Part shown: one piece after another, positions 7,609-16,286 of the stretch
Layout of the letters: each line of letters starts with the position of its first letter
Position numbering within the stretch: position 1 is the first letter of the stretch
From: CAVRXT01 sp963725655
GTDB lineage: Bacteria; Acidobacteriota; Terriglobia; Acidiferrales; UBA7541
DNA length: 64,000 bases
Reading direction: 5' to 3'
Assembly (NCBI GenBank): GCA_963725655.1
Contig: CAVRYY010000003.1
Location: 248,001 to 312,000 of the forward strand
Notes under the pieces: generated by a model
What the model saw: only the letters and a program-made list of their open reading frames with translations
The model's database searches: none
What the model was told of the DNA's origin: nothing
Translations under genes and position numbers: made by a program

Positions 7609-9735
7609 ATGCCACAAACACGAGTAGCGGGATTGTTAGTGCTGGCTGCGGCGGTGGTTATTCTTCCGGCGCGGGCGCGCCAGCAAGACGGTGCGGCTGC
7701 GGCCCTGGCGCCGATTAGCGCGACGATTGATGCCGGTAAAGTTAGCGAGCCAATATCAAAGTATGACTATGGAATGTTCATCGAGCATCTCGCGAACCTG
7801 GTGAATCATTTGCTGTGGTCGGAAATGGTCGACGATCGGAAATTCTATTTCCCGGTACTTGCCGTCGATCCTCCAGGACCGGCTGGGCGTGAACTGGGCG
7901 GGAAGCTGAAGAAGTGGCGTCCCGTGGGCCCGCCAGAGTCGGTGACCATGGACAAGGAGCATCCGTTTACCGGCGACCAGACCCCGCGAATCACGTTGGA
8001 TACCGCGACGCCGCATGGCGTGGCGCAATCGGGCTACGCGCTGACCAAGGGCAAGGCATATATCGGGCGAGTGGTACTGGCCGGAAACGCCGGTGCGCGG
8101 GTGAAAGTGACTTTGAGTTGGGGCGCGAACGATGGCGACCGGCAGACGGTAACGATTCCCGCGGTGAAAGCAGGCTACTCGAAGTTTCCGTTGAAGTTCA
8201 CCGCGCTGGCCGATACCCAGGACGGGCGGCTGGAAATCACCGGAACGGGATCGGGCGCGTTCCATATCGGCGCCGTCTCGCTGATGCCGGCGGACAACGT
8301 GCATGGCTTTCGGCCGGACACGACCTCGCTGCTGCGGCAACTGAATTCGGGATTCTACCGTCTGCCCGGCGGCAATTTTCTTTCCGACCACGACTGGCAC
8401 GACGCCATCGGCGATCCGGACAAGCGGCCGCCAACCTGGGATTTCGCGTGGAACGTCATGCAGCCGAACGACGTGGGCATAGATGAGTTCATGGAAATGT
8501 GCCAGCTCTTGAACGTTGAACCTTATATCTCCGTGAACGCGGGACTGGGCGACGACCACTCCGCGGCCGAATTGGTGGAATACGCGAACGGATCGGCGCA
8601 CACGCGGCTGGGAGCGTTGCGCGCGGCCAACGGCCATCCTCAGCCATATAACGTTCACTACTGGAACGTGGGAAACGAGCCCTACGGCTACTGGCAGATC
8701 GGCCATACCGCGCTGCGTTACTACGAGATGAAACACAACGCATTCGCCAAGGCCATGCGCCGCGTGGATCCATCAATCGTTATTCTGGCGGCGGGAGCGA
8801 TGCCGGACGAGATGACCGTGACTGCCAATGCGCGCATGGTCACGGGGAAAGTGCAGGCGGAATACGGCACCGAAGCGGACTGGACCGGAGGATTGCTGGA
8901 CAAGTCGTTGGATTATTTCGACGGCCTCACCGAGCACTGGTACGCTCGCGTCGGAAAGCGATTCGATCTGGAGGCGCATAAGGACGATCCCTTCTTTCGC
9001 GCAAACGACTCTGGATATGTGCCGGTGCAAGAACCGCTGGTCGATTGGGCGCGGCGGCCCTCGAACCGGGTCCGCGAGAAGGCCGAGGCTTGGGAGGAGT
9101 ATAAGAAGCGATTTCCAGCGATGGTGGATAAGAAAATATTCCTGGCAATTGACGAGTGGGCGTATTCCGGCGAGCGCCCGGACCTTCGGCTGGCTCTAAG
9201 TTACGCCGAGGTCTTTCATGAAATGTTCCGGCACACCGACTTCATCAAGATGGCGGCGTTCACATTTGCCACTGCATGCCTGGATATCGATAGCACCCAT
9301 GCACAGCTCAATACCAATGGTTTGCTCTTCAAACTTTACCGCGAACATTTTGGGACGTTGCCGGTCGACGTGAGCGGCAGCTCTCCGATGCCCGCGCCCA
9401 AGTGGCCGGTCGGCGGCGATCAACCCAAAGTGAACGCAGGCAGCCCGACCTATCCGCTGGATGTGGTGGCCGCACTCACCGCCGATCGAAAGTTTCTCAC
9501 CGTTGCGGTAGTAAATCCCACGGAGTCGGCGCAAGAGCTCACGCTGAACGTCGCCGGGGTAGAAGTGGGAGGAAGGTCGAGAATGTGGCAGATGACCGGA
9601 CCCAAAACCGATTCCGCGGACGTGCTCGGGAAGCCCCCGGAAGTGTCGACGGTAGAAACGCCGCTGCCCGAGGTCCCCAAGAAAGTATTGATCGCGCCGA
9701 TCAGCATCAACATCTACGAATTCCCTGTGCGCTAG
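7609..9735 (+). CDS. Alpha-L-arabinofuranosidase, GH51, long form with N-terminal beta-sandwich insert, secreted
   Basis: The start at 7609 (MPQTRVAGLLVLAAAVVILPARA) follows GGAGAGG and gives a signal peptide; the frame from 7405 is an unsupported extension. Of 708 residues, about 100-228 form a carbohydrate-binding-like beta-sandwich inserted ahead of the barrel (a CBM4_9-type arrangement common in GH51 enzymes of this length). The barrel carries acid/base Glu357 in YWNVGNEPYGYW and nucleophile Glu516 in LAIDEWAYSG, and a C-terminal beta-domain ends the protein. It differs clearly from the 553-residue GH51 at 4408-6069, so the pair probably splits arabinan side chains and arabinoxylan substrates between them. 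Convergent with the esterase gene. Confidence 0.9.
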   Translation: MPQTRVAGLLVLAAAVVILPARARQQDGAAAALAPISATIDAGKVSEPISKYDYGMFIEHLANLVNHLLWSEMVDDRKFYFPVLAVDPPGPAGRELGGKLKKWRPVGPPESVTMDKEHPFTGDQTPRITLDTATPHGVAQSGYALTKGKAYIGRVVLAGNAGARVKVTLSWGANDGDRQTVTIPAVKAGYSKFPLKFTALADTQDGRLEITGTGSGAFHIGAVSLMPADNVHGFRPDTTSLLRQLNSGFYRLPGGNFLSDHDWHDAIGDPDKRPPTWDFAWNVMQPNDVGIDEFMEMCQLLNVEPYISVNAGLGDDHSAAELVEYANGSAHTRLGALRAANGHPQPYNVHYWNVGNEPYGYWQIGHTALRYYEMKHNAFAKAMRRVDPSIVILAAGAMPDEMTVTANARMVTGKVQAEYGTEADWTGGLLDKSLDYFDGLTEHWYARVGKRFDLEAHKDDPFFRANDSGYVPVQEPLVDWARRPSNRVREKAEAWEEYKKRFPAMVDKKIFLAIDEWAYSGERPDLRLALSYAEVFHEMFRHTDFIKMAAFTFATACLDIDSTHAQLNTNGLLFKLYREHFGTLPVDVSGSSPMPAPKWPVGGDQPKVNAGSPTYPLDVVAALTADRKFLTVAVVNPTESAQELTLNVAGVEVGGRSRMWQMTGPKTDSADVLGKPPEVSTVETPLPEVPKKVLIAPISINIYEFPVR

Positions 9736-9765
9736 CAGCGTGTGCACGCGATCGGGAATGCGGGC

Positions 9766-9803
9766 AAAAAGAAGGGACCACCTTCCACGGGAACGATCCC
9801 TTC
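9766..9803 (-). terminator. Rho-independent terminator (minus strand)
   Basis: On the minus strand GAAGGGA (9803-9797) pairs with TCCCTTC (9777-9771) and is followed directly by TTTTT (9770-9766). It lies about 190 bases beyond the esterase stop, in the gap between convergent genes, so it should end the esterase transcript. Confidence 0.55.
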
Positions 9804-9995
9804 CCTCCTTCTGTCCAGAATGCTAGCCTGGCCCAGATATGAGAGCGCAGGCGCATAGAACATTTGGCAGGGCCAGATAAGATGAAAATCGAATAGCAAC
9901 ATGGTAGAGATACCCCCTGCTATGTCTATGAAAACAAAAGCCAGAAATTGGCCGAATCGCAACAAATTTCACAAATTACCTTAGGGAAACGCGGG

Positions 9996-10814
9996 TTATT
10001 TTGGATTTGTGGCTAAAGACTTCGAGAACAGCCAGGGAAAGAGCTTTGGTTCGTCGTAGGCTTTTTCCCACGAGGAGTGCTTGACCCCGGGGTACTCGGT
10101 GTAGTGGACTTCGCCGCCGAGATCCTTCATCGCCGCATACATCTGTTGCGACTCGGTGACCGGGACGACGTTGTCATCGGCGCCGTGGAATATCCACACC
10201 GGAGTCTTGCCGACTCTTGCGGCCGCGTCGGAATAGCTCTTGGGTTCGTCGGCCGGCGTAAATTTTGCAAGCTCGGGATGAGCCTTGAGCGTGGCTGCCG
10301 GTGGGTGGATCCCGCCGCAAATAATGATCATGGCCGCGAATCTTCCTGGATATTTCTCGGCCAGATGCCACGATCCATAACCTCCCATGGAGAGTCCGGT
10401 GAGATAGGTGCGTTGGGTGTCGCCGTGAAATTCCTTGGTCGCAGCCTGGAGGGCGGCGATGGCCATATCGTCCATGGGAGGCTGCACCCACCAGATATTT
10501 TTCCGGCACTGCGGCATCACCACGATTGCTGGAATCTCGCTGGGGTTGCTGCGGATGGCGGTGCCGATGCCCACATCGGTCTGTTGTATGCCGTCGTCGC
10601 CCCGCTCACCGGCGCCGTGAAGGAAAAGAACGATCGGCCATTTTTGGTGAGCGGTCCAATTCGCGGGAACGTAGACCTGGTATTTGTAAGTGACGCCTTG
10701 CAGCGTGATAGTGCGGTCCAGGAATCCAGTGTCGTGGCGTTTTGCGTAGGCCGGGACCGCGAGCGGCAGGCAGAACGCCAGAAAAACGAATAGCTTTCGC
10801 GGTGATATGGGCAC
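9996..10814 (-). CDS. Secreted alpha/beta-hydrolase, CE1/PHB-depolymerase-like esterase
   Basis: I place the start at a GTG at 10814: GGAGGG sits six bases before it and the product then begins with a clean signal peptide (MPISPRKLFVFLAFCLPLAVPAYA); ATGs further upstream have no ribosome binding site. The 272-residue enzyme has the serine-hydrolase triad: Ser142 in GLSMGGYGS, Asp214 in FHGADDNVVP and His246 in GVKHSSWEKAY, plus FLHGAGERGDD for the oxyanion hole. This is the layout of phospholipase/carboxylesterase-type enzymes that include feruloyl and acetyl xylan esterases. Beside GH51 and GH43 genes a role in removing ester groups from arabinoxylan is a reasonable inference, not proven. 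Confidence 0.82.
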   Translation of the reverse strand: MPISPRKLFVFLAFCLPLAVPAYAKRHDTGFLDRTITLQGVTYKYQVYVPANWTAHQKWPIVLFLHGAGERGDDGIQQTDVGIGTAIRSNPSEIPAIVVMPQCRKNIWWVQPPMDDMAIAALQAATKEFHGDTQRTYLTGLSMGGYGSWHLAEKYPGRFAAMIIICGGIHPPAATLKAHPELAKFTPADEPKSYSDAAARVGKTPVWIFHGADDNVVPVTESQQMYAAMKDLGGEVHYTEYPGVKHSSWEKAYDEPKLFPWLFSKSLATNPK

Positions 10815-10975
10815 TAATTCCCTCCGAAGTTCTAACTCTAGCATTAGATCGGCGTGAGCCCGTACGGTTGCTCGATTTCGGTCTGATGAATCGCTAGAAG
10901 TCCACTTCGAGGCGCGAAAAACTACGGGCCAAGAGAAACCGTTAGGTGCCACGAGGAGTCAAACCAGGTAAGAAC

Positions 10976-12199
10976 ATGGGACGGCGACTGGAACTCGATG
11001 CGTTGCGCGGATTGATGCTGGTGTGGATCGCGCTCACCCATTTGCCGACGGCTGCCAGCGCCTACGTCAACCAGCCATTTGGCAGCGTCTCTGCCGCCGA
11101 AGGCTTTATCTTCCTTTCCGCGTTGTTCACCGGACGCATTTATTTCCGCTTGGCGGAACACGACGGTTATCGTGTGATGACCAGGAAATTGTGGGCGCGC
11201 ACGCTGCGTTTGTATTTCTACCACGCGCTCTTGCTGGCCTTTGCGTTTTTGGTCGCGGTGCCCATCGCCTCTCGCGGCAATCGGCCCGGGCTCCACAACC
11301 TTCTGGATTTCTATTTCATGGCTGGCCCCAGGCAGTCGATCATCGAAGCGGTTCTGCTCATCTACCGGCCGCCGCTGCTCGATATTTTGCCGATGTACAT
11401 CATCTTTCTGATGTTGACGTCCGTGGCGCTGCTGCTGGCGCGCCGCATCGGGTGGAAACCGATCCTGGGTGTGTCGTTCGCTTTCTGGGGGCTGGCCCAA
11501 TTCGGGTTTCGCGGCGCCGAACATACTTTCATGATGCGTTATATTCCGACGCACATACCGCTGAACGAGATGGGATCCTTCGATCTGTGGGCCTGGCAAT
11601 TTCTGTGGATCACGGGCGTCTGGGTGGGCGTGCGCTGGGCCCAAAACAATCTGCCGATCGAGGCCTGGGCGAATCGAGTGGTGATTCCCGCGGCGCTGAT
11701 CGCCTTGGCATTCTTCGTATTGCGTCGCGCGATCGCCCACGGCTTCCAGCTGGGCGCGAGTGAATTCCTCTTTGACAAGTGGCACCTGGGTCCGCTGCGC
11801 CTGATCGATTTCGCGGCGGTGGCCGCGCTGCTGATTGCCTGGCAATCGGTCTTGAAGCCGCTGGCGATCCGCCCGCTGGTGATGATGGGGCAGTCGTCGC
11901 TGCAGGTGTTTTGCGTGCACCTGCTGTTTTGCTTCGCGGGACTCACGCTGATGGGCAATGCATCGATGCTGAATGGATGGCGGCAAATCGCTTTGTTGAC
12001 GGCCACATTCACGGCGATGATGGCCACGGCGATATTCTTCCGCAAGAGCGAGGGCAAGCACGAACGTCAGCCGAAGCCGGGCACTTCGCTCGGGCTCGGA
12101 ACAACAATCGGTAGGCCCGGCCAAAACGAGTCGGCGCGTCCGCGCGTCTCACCGATAAACGGCCCGATGCTCGCTTCCGCCGCAAACCAGGCCGAGTGA
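10976..12199 (+). CDS. opgC: OpgC-like membrane acyltransferase
   Basis: The 407-residue product (start ATG at 10976; an in-frame GTG at 10946 is an alternative) begins GRRLELDALRGLMLVWIALTH and continues EGFIFLSALFTGRIYFRL, both characteristic of OpgC proteins, a branch of the acyltransferase-3 superfamily. About ten hydrophobic segments can be counted. OpgC proteins transfer succinyl groups to osmoregulated periplasmic glucans in proteobacteria; in this organism the acceptor is unknown. The C-terminal 50 residues are polar. No opgG/opgH genes are nearby. The family is confident, the substrate is not. Confidence 0.8.
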   Translation: MGRRLELDALRGLMLVWIALTHLPTAASAYVNQPFGSVSAAEGFIFLSALFTGRIYFRLAEHDGYRVMTRKLWARTLRLYFYHALLLAFAFLVAVPIASRGNRPGLHNLLDFYFMAGPRQSIIEAVLLIYRPPLLDILPMYIIFLMLTSVALLLARRIGWKPILGVSFAFWGLAQFGFRGAEHTFMMRYIPTHIPLNEMGSFDLWAWQFLWITGVWVGVRWAQNNLPIEAWANRVVIPAALIALAFFVLRRAIAHGFQLGASEFLFDKWHLGPLRLIDFAAVAALLIAWQSVLKPLAIRPLVMMGQSSLQVFCVHLLFCFAGLTLMGNASMLNGWRQIALLTATFTAMMATAIFFRKSEGKHERQPKPGTSLGLGTTIGRPGQNESARPRVSPINGPMLASAANQAE

Positions 12200-12213
12200 C
12201 GGGCTCTTCGCGC

Positions 12214-14238
12214 CTAATCTGCCGCCGATGATCCGGCCACCTTGCTTTGAATCTGCCGCACCCAATCGGCTGATGCGTTCGGCTCCATCCGGCTGGCGAT
12301 CGCTAATGCGTCTTGGTATGCGGTCCTGGCTTCCGTCTTTCGGCCGAGCGCCGTCAATGTATCACCCAGAATCATTTGCGCCTGGAACTCATCGGGGTCA
12401 ATCTGCACCGCCGTTTGCGCCTCAGCGAGAGCGGATTCCAGCTGCTTCGACGCGCTCAGGTCCATGGCGCGAGTGACGTGGCCGAGCGCCGAAGCGAAAC
12501 GCATGTCGAAGGCGCCGTCGAAAACAAAGACTCCGTCCGCAATTTCGTCCGTCGGCCGCAGTTCCTGGAAATGGCTGTAAGGATTCATGACGTTTGATCC
12601 GAACTCATAGCCGGTGAGCGTTGCGGCGCTGATCAGTACCGGTCCTTTGATTATTCCCGGCGTGTCAACCTGGTAGTGAGTCCAAACGCTATCCGCCGTC
12701 GGCAGCGGTTTGCATGGAATTCCATACGCGCTGAAGTGGATGTAGGGTTCCGCGAAGTAAGCAAACCAGCAGTTTTTTACTCCGCGGTCATCCAGGTATT
12801 TCTGCACCGCTTTCAATTGCTGGCCCCAGTCGGCGTTGGAGTCAGTCAGGTATTTGTAGGTGTTCGCGGGGCCGCCCCAGAACTCGTTCGAATAAGCGAG
12901 GTAGTACGGATACGCGCGCGAAGTGGAAACCATATGCCATGCCAGCAGCACCGCGGCGACGTAAGCCCAGCGGCGGTCGATACTCGCGAGCGCGGCTACT
13001 GCACCGCCAATCAGCACGCAAAGAAACGGGTACATCGGCAGGATATGCCTGACGCCAATGTTCAGGCTGGTGTGGATTGAAATCAGCAAATAGATAATCG
13101 GAGGAACGGTGAGGAAGAAAATCTCGCGCCGTTTGCGCAATTTGCCGGTGGCGATCGCAAATCCAGCAAGCAGCAGCAGGCCCATGAATGCCACCGTGGA
13201 TTTGATGATGAAGGCCGCGGGAAAGTAGAACCACACGCCATGCGCGTGCACCTTGCCGAAGATGTAGGTCGGGAACCAATCGGAAACCAGCCGCACATCG
13301 GTTAGTCCGTAGAGATAAGACTCGGGAAGGATGTGCCAGCGCGCGAGGGTGAGATAAAAGCGCGGTTCTATCCCCGTGAGTCCTTGCGCATACTCGACCA
13401 AAGATGGCTGTAACACCATGCCCGCGGGCCGGGCCTGATAGCGAAAGCCATAGAAAGCCCAGAGCACTACAACGGCGATGGCCATTACAGCCACGAATGC
13501 AGCACTCAGACGCAGAGCGATCGTCTTTCTGTTAGCCAACGTCCCCACCGGAGACCAGAATATTTCCGTTAGCACCAGTGCTGCGCCGATAGGAAGCAGC
13601 ATCAGAGCCGAATGTTTGGAGGCGAGTGCCAGACCGGTGGCCAGACCGACGGTAACCAGCCGGCCCAGGAAGGGCACCCTGGCGTAGCGGTAGAAAGCAT
13701 AGACGCTGGCGAAGATGAAGCACGAAACGCCCATGTCGGTGGTGACATATGCGCCGTGCGCGATCATGTTGGGTTCAAAAACCAATAAGGCCAGAGCAAA
13801 CAGCGCGGCACGCACACCAAACATTTCTCGCGCGGCGAAAAATACCAGCAGCCCGAGGGTGAGAGTAAGGATGGCCGCGGCCATTCGTGTGCGAAAGATG
13901 ATTCGATCAGCTCCCGCCTCTCCGCCGTTGCCAAAAATCAGATCACGCCCATCGAAGTATGTTTCGTCTTTAAATGAAGCGAGCCCGTTGGGAGGCGGCA
14001 CCTTCAAGTGCATGGGGAGAAGTGGAATTGTCGCCAGCGCTTTCACCAAAGGCGGGTGCTCGGGATTGAAGCCAAAGTCCGCGGTCTTCCAGGACATATA
14101 ACCGGCAAAGATGTGGTCGTCCTCGTCCCACGTCAACGATTGTTGGCGCACCGAGAAAACCAATTCGGCGAGGAATACCAGCAACAGCAACGCAGCTATC
14201 GCGTTGCCCCGATTTTTCCCCATTGCTCGCTCAAGCAT
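12214..14238 (-). CDS. GT39/PMT-type membrane glycosyltransferase with C-terminal TPR region
   Basis: The 674-residue membrane protein has an N-terminal helix followed by SLTWDEDDHIFAGYMSW and FNPEHPPLVKALATIPLL, the acidic first-loop and PEHPP motif of dolichyl/polyprenyl-phosphate-mannose protein mannosyltransferase-like (GT39/PMT_2) enzymes. Around ten further hydrophobic segments follow, to about residue 430. A periplasmic domain comes next (DSNADWGQQLKAVQKYLDD), and the last 90 residues form TPR-like helices (LAEAQTAVQIDPDEFQAQMILGDTLTALGRKTEA). It probably transfers a sugar from a polyprenyl carrier to protein or lipid. Start: ATG at 14238; ATG at 14223 is equally possible. Confidence 0.82.
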   Translation of the reverse strand: MLERAMGKNRGNAIAALLLLVFLAELVFSVRQQSLTWDEDDHIFAGYMSWKTADFGFNPEHPPLVKALATIPLLPMHLKVPPPNGLASFKDETYFDGRDLIFGNGGEAGADRIIFRTRMAAAILTLTLGLLVFFAAREMFGVRAALFALALLVFEPNMIAHGAYVTTDMGVSCFIFASVYAFYRYARVPFLGRLVTVGLATGLALASKHSALMLLPIGAALVLTEIFWSPVGTLANRKTIALRLSAAFVAVMAIAVVVLWAFYGFRYQARPAGMVLQPSLVEYAQGLTGIEPRFYLTLARWHILPESYLYGLTDVRLVSDWFPTYIFGKVHAHGVWFYFPAAFIIKSTVAFMGLLLLAGFAIATGKLRKRREIFFLTVPPIIYLLISIHTSLNIGVRHILPMYPFLCVLIGGAVAALASIDRRWAYVAAVLLAWHMVSTSRAYPYYLAYSNEFWGGPANTYKYLTDSNADWGQQLKAVQKYLDDRGVKNCWFAYFAEPYIHFSAYGIPCKPLPTADSVWTHYQVDTPGIIKGPVLISAATLTGYEFGSNVMNPYSHFQELRPTDEIADGVFVFDGAFDMRFASALGHVTRAMDLSASKQLESALAEAQTAVQIDPDEFQAQMILGDTLTALGRKTEARTAYQDALAIASRMEPNASADWVRQIQSKVAGSSAAD

Positions 14239-14330
14239 GTTTAGGCCGTTGTCCTGGAGTGTTTCAGCTACGGTGAGTTAGACCTGCGGCAAAGGAACTG
14301 CCGTAGGTACACAGTTAGCGAACAGAGTGC

Positions 14331-15032
14331 TTAGAGGTGGGAAAGTTCGGAGGGTGGTGCGCGACCCGACTGAGAAAACAGAAAAGGGCTGACCGGAAAA
14401 CCGGGAGTCGGAGGCCGGGCGAGCGCCGACGGCGAGCAGTCCCGTAGTAATTCGTCTTTCCTCGGGTGAGTACTTGCGCCCGACTGCGGCGGCACCCCAA
14501 TCGAGTCTGTTGGCAGATTCAGTACGGAAATCCAATCCGTCTGGGACTTGCCGAACGCCCCCGGAACTGCGGCTGGTGCGGCAATCGAAAACCTGCCGTG
14601 GCCGTCGTTGAGAAGTACCGCAACCGGCTGCTTGAGTAGGATGGTGGTAAGGACAAGGTCAACGGCGAGATCTCCATTGACGTCGCGCGCCTCGATGAGC
14701 AGGCCGCCTGCCGGCGCATCCACTTGAATGGATTGCCGTCCCGCGGCGGAGAGTTGAAGTTGAATCGAGTAATTGCTAGCGCCGGAAATGCTGTGCCCCG
14801 CCAGGATGGTCGCTAAGTCCGGACGAAGGTCGCCGTCAAAATCGGCAATCGCAAACCGTAGTCCCGGCGCGGTCGCAGAGGCGCGGCTATTCCCAATCAC
14901 TGCCGCTTTCGCCGCACTGTAGCCTGCCAGACCAACCAGCAACAACAAACTCAACAGAAACAGGCTGTACCAGGCTCGCCAGTTATGTGTCAAGCGCGTG
15001 CCTCGGCCGAATTTGCGCGGGATAGCGGACAT
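14331..15032 (-). CDS. Membrane-anchored FG-GAP/VCBS-like protein
   Basis: The start at 15032 (MSAIPRKFGRGTRL) follows GAGAGGCA; a longer frame from 15128 is not needed. The 233-residue protein has one N-terminal transmembrane segment (SLFLLSLLLLVGLAGYSAAKAA), then two calcium-loop repeats of FG-GAP type: IADFDGDLRPDLATI and ARDVNGDLAVDLVL, and VLLNDGHGRF. The last 80 residues are Pro/Ser-rich without a recognised domain. It is a single short beta-propeller fragment, so it probably works as an adaptor or is an evolutionary remnant. It lies 92 bases upstream of the GT39 gene on the same strand. Confidence 0.65.
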   Translation of the reverse strand: MSAIPRKFGRGTRLTHNWRAWYSLFLLSLLLLVGLAGYSAAKAAVIGNSRASATAPGLRFAIADFDGDLRPDLATILAGHSISGASNYSIQLQLSAAGRQSIQVDAPAGGLLIEARDVNGDLAVDLVLTTILLKQPVAVLLNDGHGRFSIAAPAAVPGAFGKSQTDWISVLNLPTDSIGVPPQSGASTHPRKDELLRDCSPSALARPPTPGFPVSPFLFSQSGRAPPSELSHL

Positions 15033-15194
15033 TGCCTCTCTTGCCTGGATTCCAGTACCGGATTTCAGCATACACGGCGAGCGGTCACCAGAGAAGAGAG
15101 ATGCTTTCCGCACGAACGAAAAATACATCGGTGGTTTTTCAGGGAGGCTGCCGAACGTTCGTTGGTCAGAACCTACAACGTAGCGGTCTGGGAT

Positions 15195-16226
15195 CTACGC
15201 GGGCGTTCTAGCGGTTTCAGGCGCCGGTTCGGGATTAGTGTGAACGGCCCGCCATTGGCCGGGCGAGGTGCCTTCCCAGTGGTGGAAAGCGCGGAAAAAA
15301 GAATTGGAATCTTCGTAGCCTAATAAGTAAGCGGTTTCGTTCAGTTCGAGCGACGAGTGCAATAGATAATGATGGGCCAACTCACGGCGGGCATCTTCTA
15401 TCAACTGCTGAAACGTTGCACGCTCACCGGTGAGCCGGCGCTGCAACGTGCGAGTGCTCAATCGCAACTCGCCGGCCACAGCTTCCAGGGCTGGGCGCCG
15501 CCCGGCGAGCAGCTTTTTGAGAATCCCTTTCACCTGACCGCTGACGGTCTTGTGAGCCAACTGCCGGGTCAGTTCGGCCTCGAGTTGCGGCGCGACGATG
15601 GCCAGCAAATCGGCGTTGTGCGTCACAAAGGGCCTTTCGACGTCAGCCCTATTGAAGATAAGAGCGTTTTGCCGAGCGCCGAATCTTACTGGGCACCCGA
15701 AGTGCGCCTCGTATATTTCGCGGTGTGCCGCGGGCCGCTGGAATTCCACGCGCCTGGGATTCACGGGACGGCCGGTGCCGCGACGCCCGATCCCGAGGAC
15801 CCAGGCGAAGCAAACATCAATCAGCAAACCGGGCTCTTTCCCAGGCGCCAACAGCCAGAGGAACTGGACCGTGCATTCATCCCGGCGTTCGGCGATGCGG
15901 ATCTCTTCCGGGCAGGTGAGTTGTTTGTAGCGCGCCATGCGCTGCAAAGCATCTCGAAATGATTGTGCGTACAGCGCAGCTATCGAAACGGGATCGTAGC
16001 GCTCGACCCGTTCCTCAGTGCCTAGTCTGAGTCCGATGGCAGGATCGCGGCTGACTTCGAAAATACCCCGATAGATGGCAAACAATTCTTCGGTGGTGAC
16101 CAGGATTTTTTCCTGATCGAAGAGCCCCATGGGCAGGCCCGCTTGGCGCAATACAGCCATCGGCCGAAGGCCCAAGTCCTCGAGCCTGCGAATGAGCGCA
16201 CCGGAAACCCTGAATCGATTGGTCAT
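15195..16226 (-). CDS. AraC-family transcriptional regulator with Arabinose_bd-type N-domain
   Basis: The 343-residue protein has an N-terminal effector-like domain (LRQAGLPMGLFDQEKILVTTEELFAIYRGI and RDPAIGLRLG, typical of the Arabinose_bd domain of OruR/ArgR-like AraC regulators). The C-terminal double HTH runs at about residues 235-330: first helix-turn-helix EAVAGELRLSTRTLQRRL, second LNETAYLLGYEDSNSFFRAFHHWEGTSPGQW. The second HTH is close to the AraC consensus. It is encoded on the same strand directly downstream of the alcohol dehydrogenase, separated by a strong hairpin, so it may control that gene. The effector is unknown. Confidence 0.88.
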   Translation of the reverse strand: MTNRFRVSGALIRRLEDLGLRPMAVLRQAGLPMGLFDQEKILVTTEELFAIYRGIFEVSRDPAIGLRLGTEERVERYDPVSIAALYAQSFRDALQRMARYKQLTCPEEIRIAERRDECTVQFLWLLAPGKEPGLLIDVCFAWVLGIGRRGTGRPVNPRRVEFQRPAAHREIYEAHFGCPVRFGARQNALIFNRADVERPFVTHNADLLAIVAPQLEAELTRQLAHKTVSGQVKGILKKLLAGRRPALEAVAGELRLSTRTLQRRLTGERATFQQLIEDARRELAHHYLLHSSLELNETAYLLGYEDSNSFFRAFHHWEGTSPGQWRAVHTNPEPAPETARTPA

Positions 16227-16246
16227 AATCGCACGACAGGATCAGA

Positions 16247-16278
16247 GGGAAGAGATCGAGTAACCCCGATCTCTTCCC
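16247..16278. terminator. Perfect 12-bp hairpin between alcohol dehydrogenase and AraC gene
   Basis: GGGAAGAGATCG (16247-16258) and CGATCTCTTCCC (16267-16278) form a perfect 12-bp stem with an 8-base loop, eight bases after the dehydrogenase stop and 20 bases before the AraC start. No U-run follows, so it could be a terminator of the Rho-assisted kind, an RNA-stabilising hairpin or a palindromic operator for AraC. Confidence 0.55.
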
Positions 16279-16286
16279 CGGATGGC

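Noticed and set aside
14278..14535. A second frame overlapping the 3' end of the FG-GAP gene (possible frameshift)
   Set aside because: The shorter frame's translation (MDFRTESANRLDWG...) has no domain, while the long frame continues from the FG-GAP motif with a plausible Pro-rich tail. No frameshift is needed.
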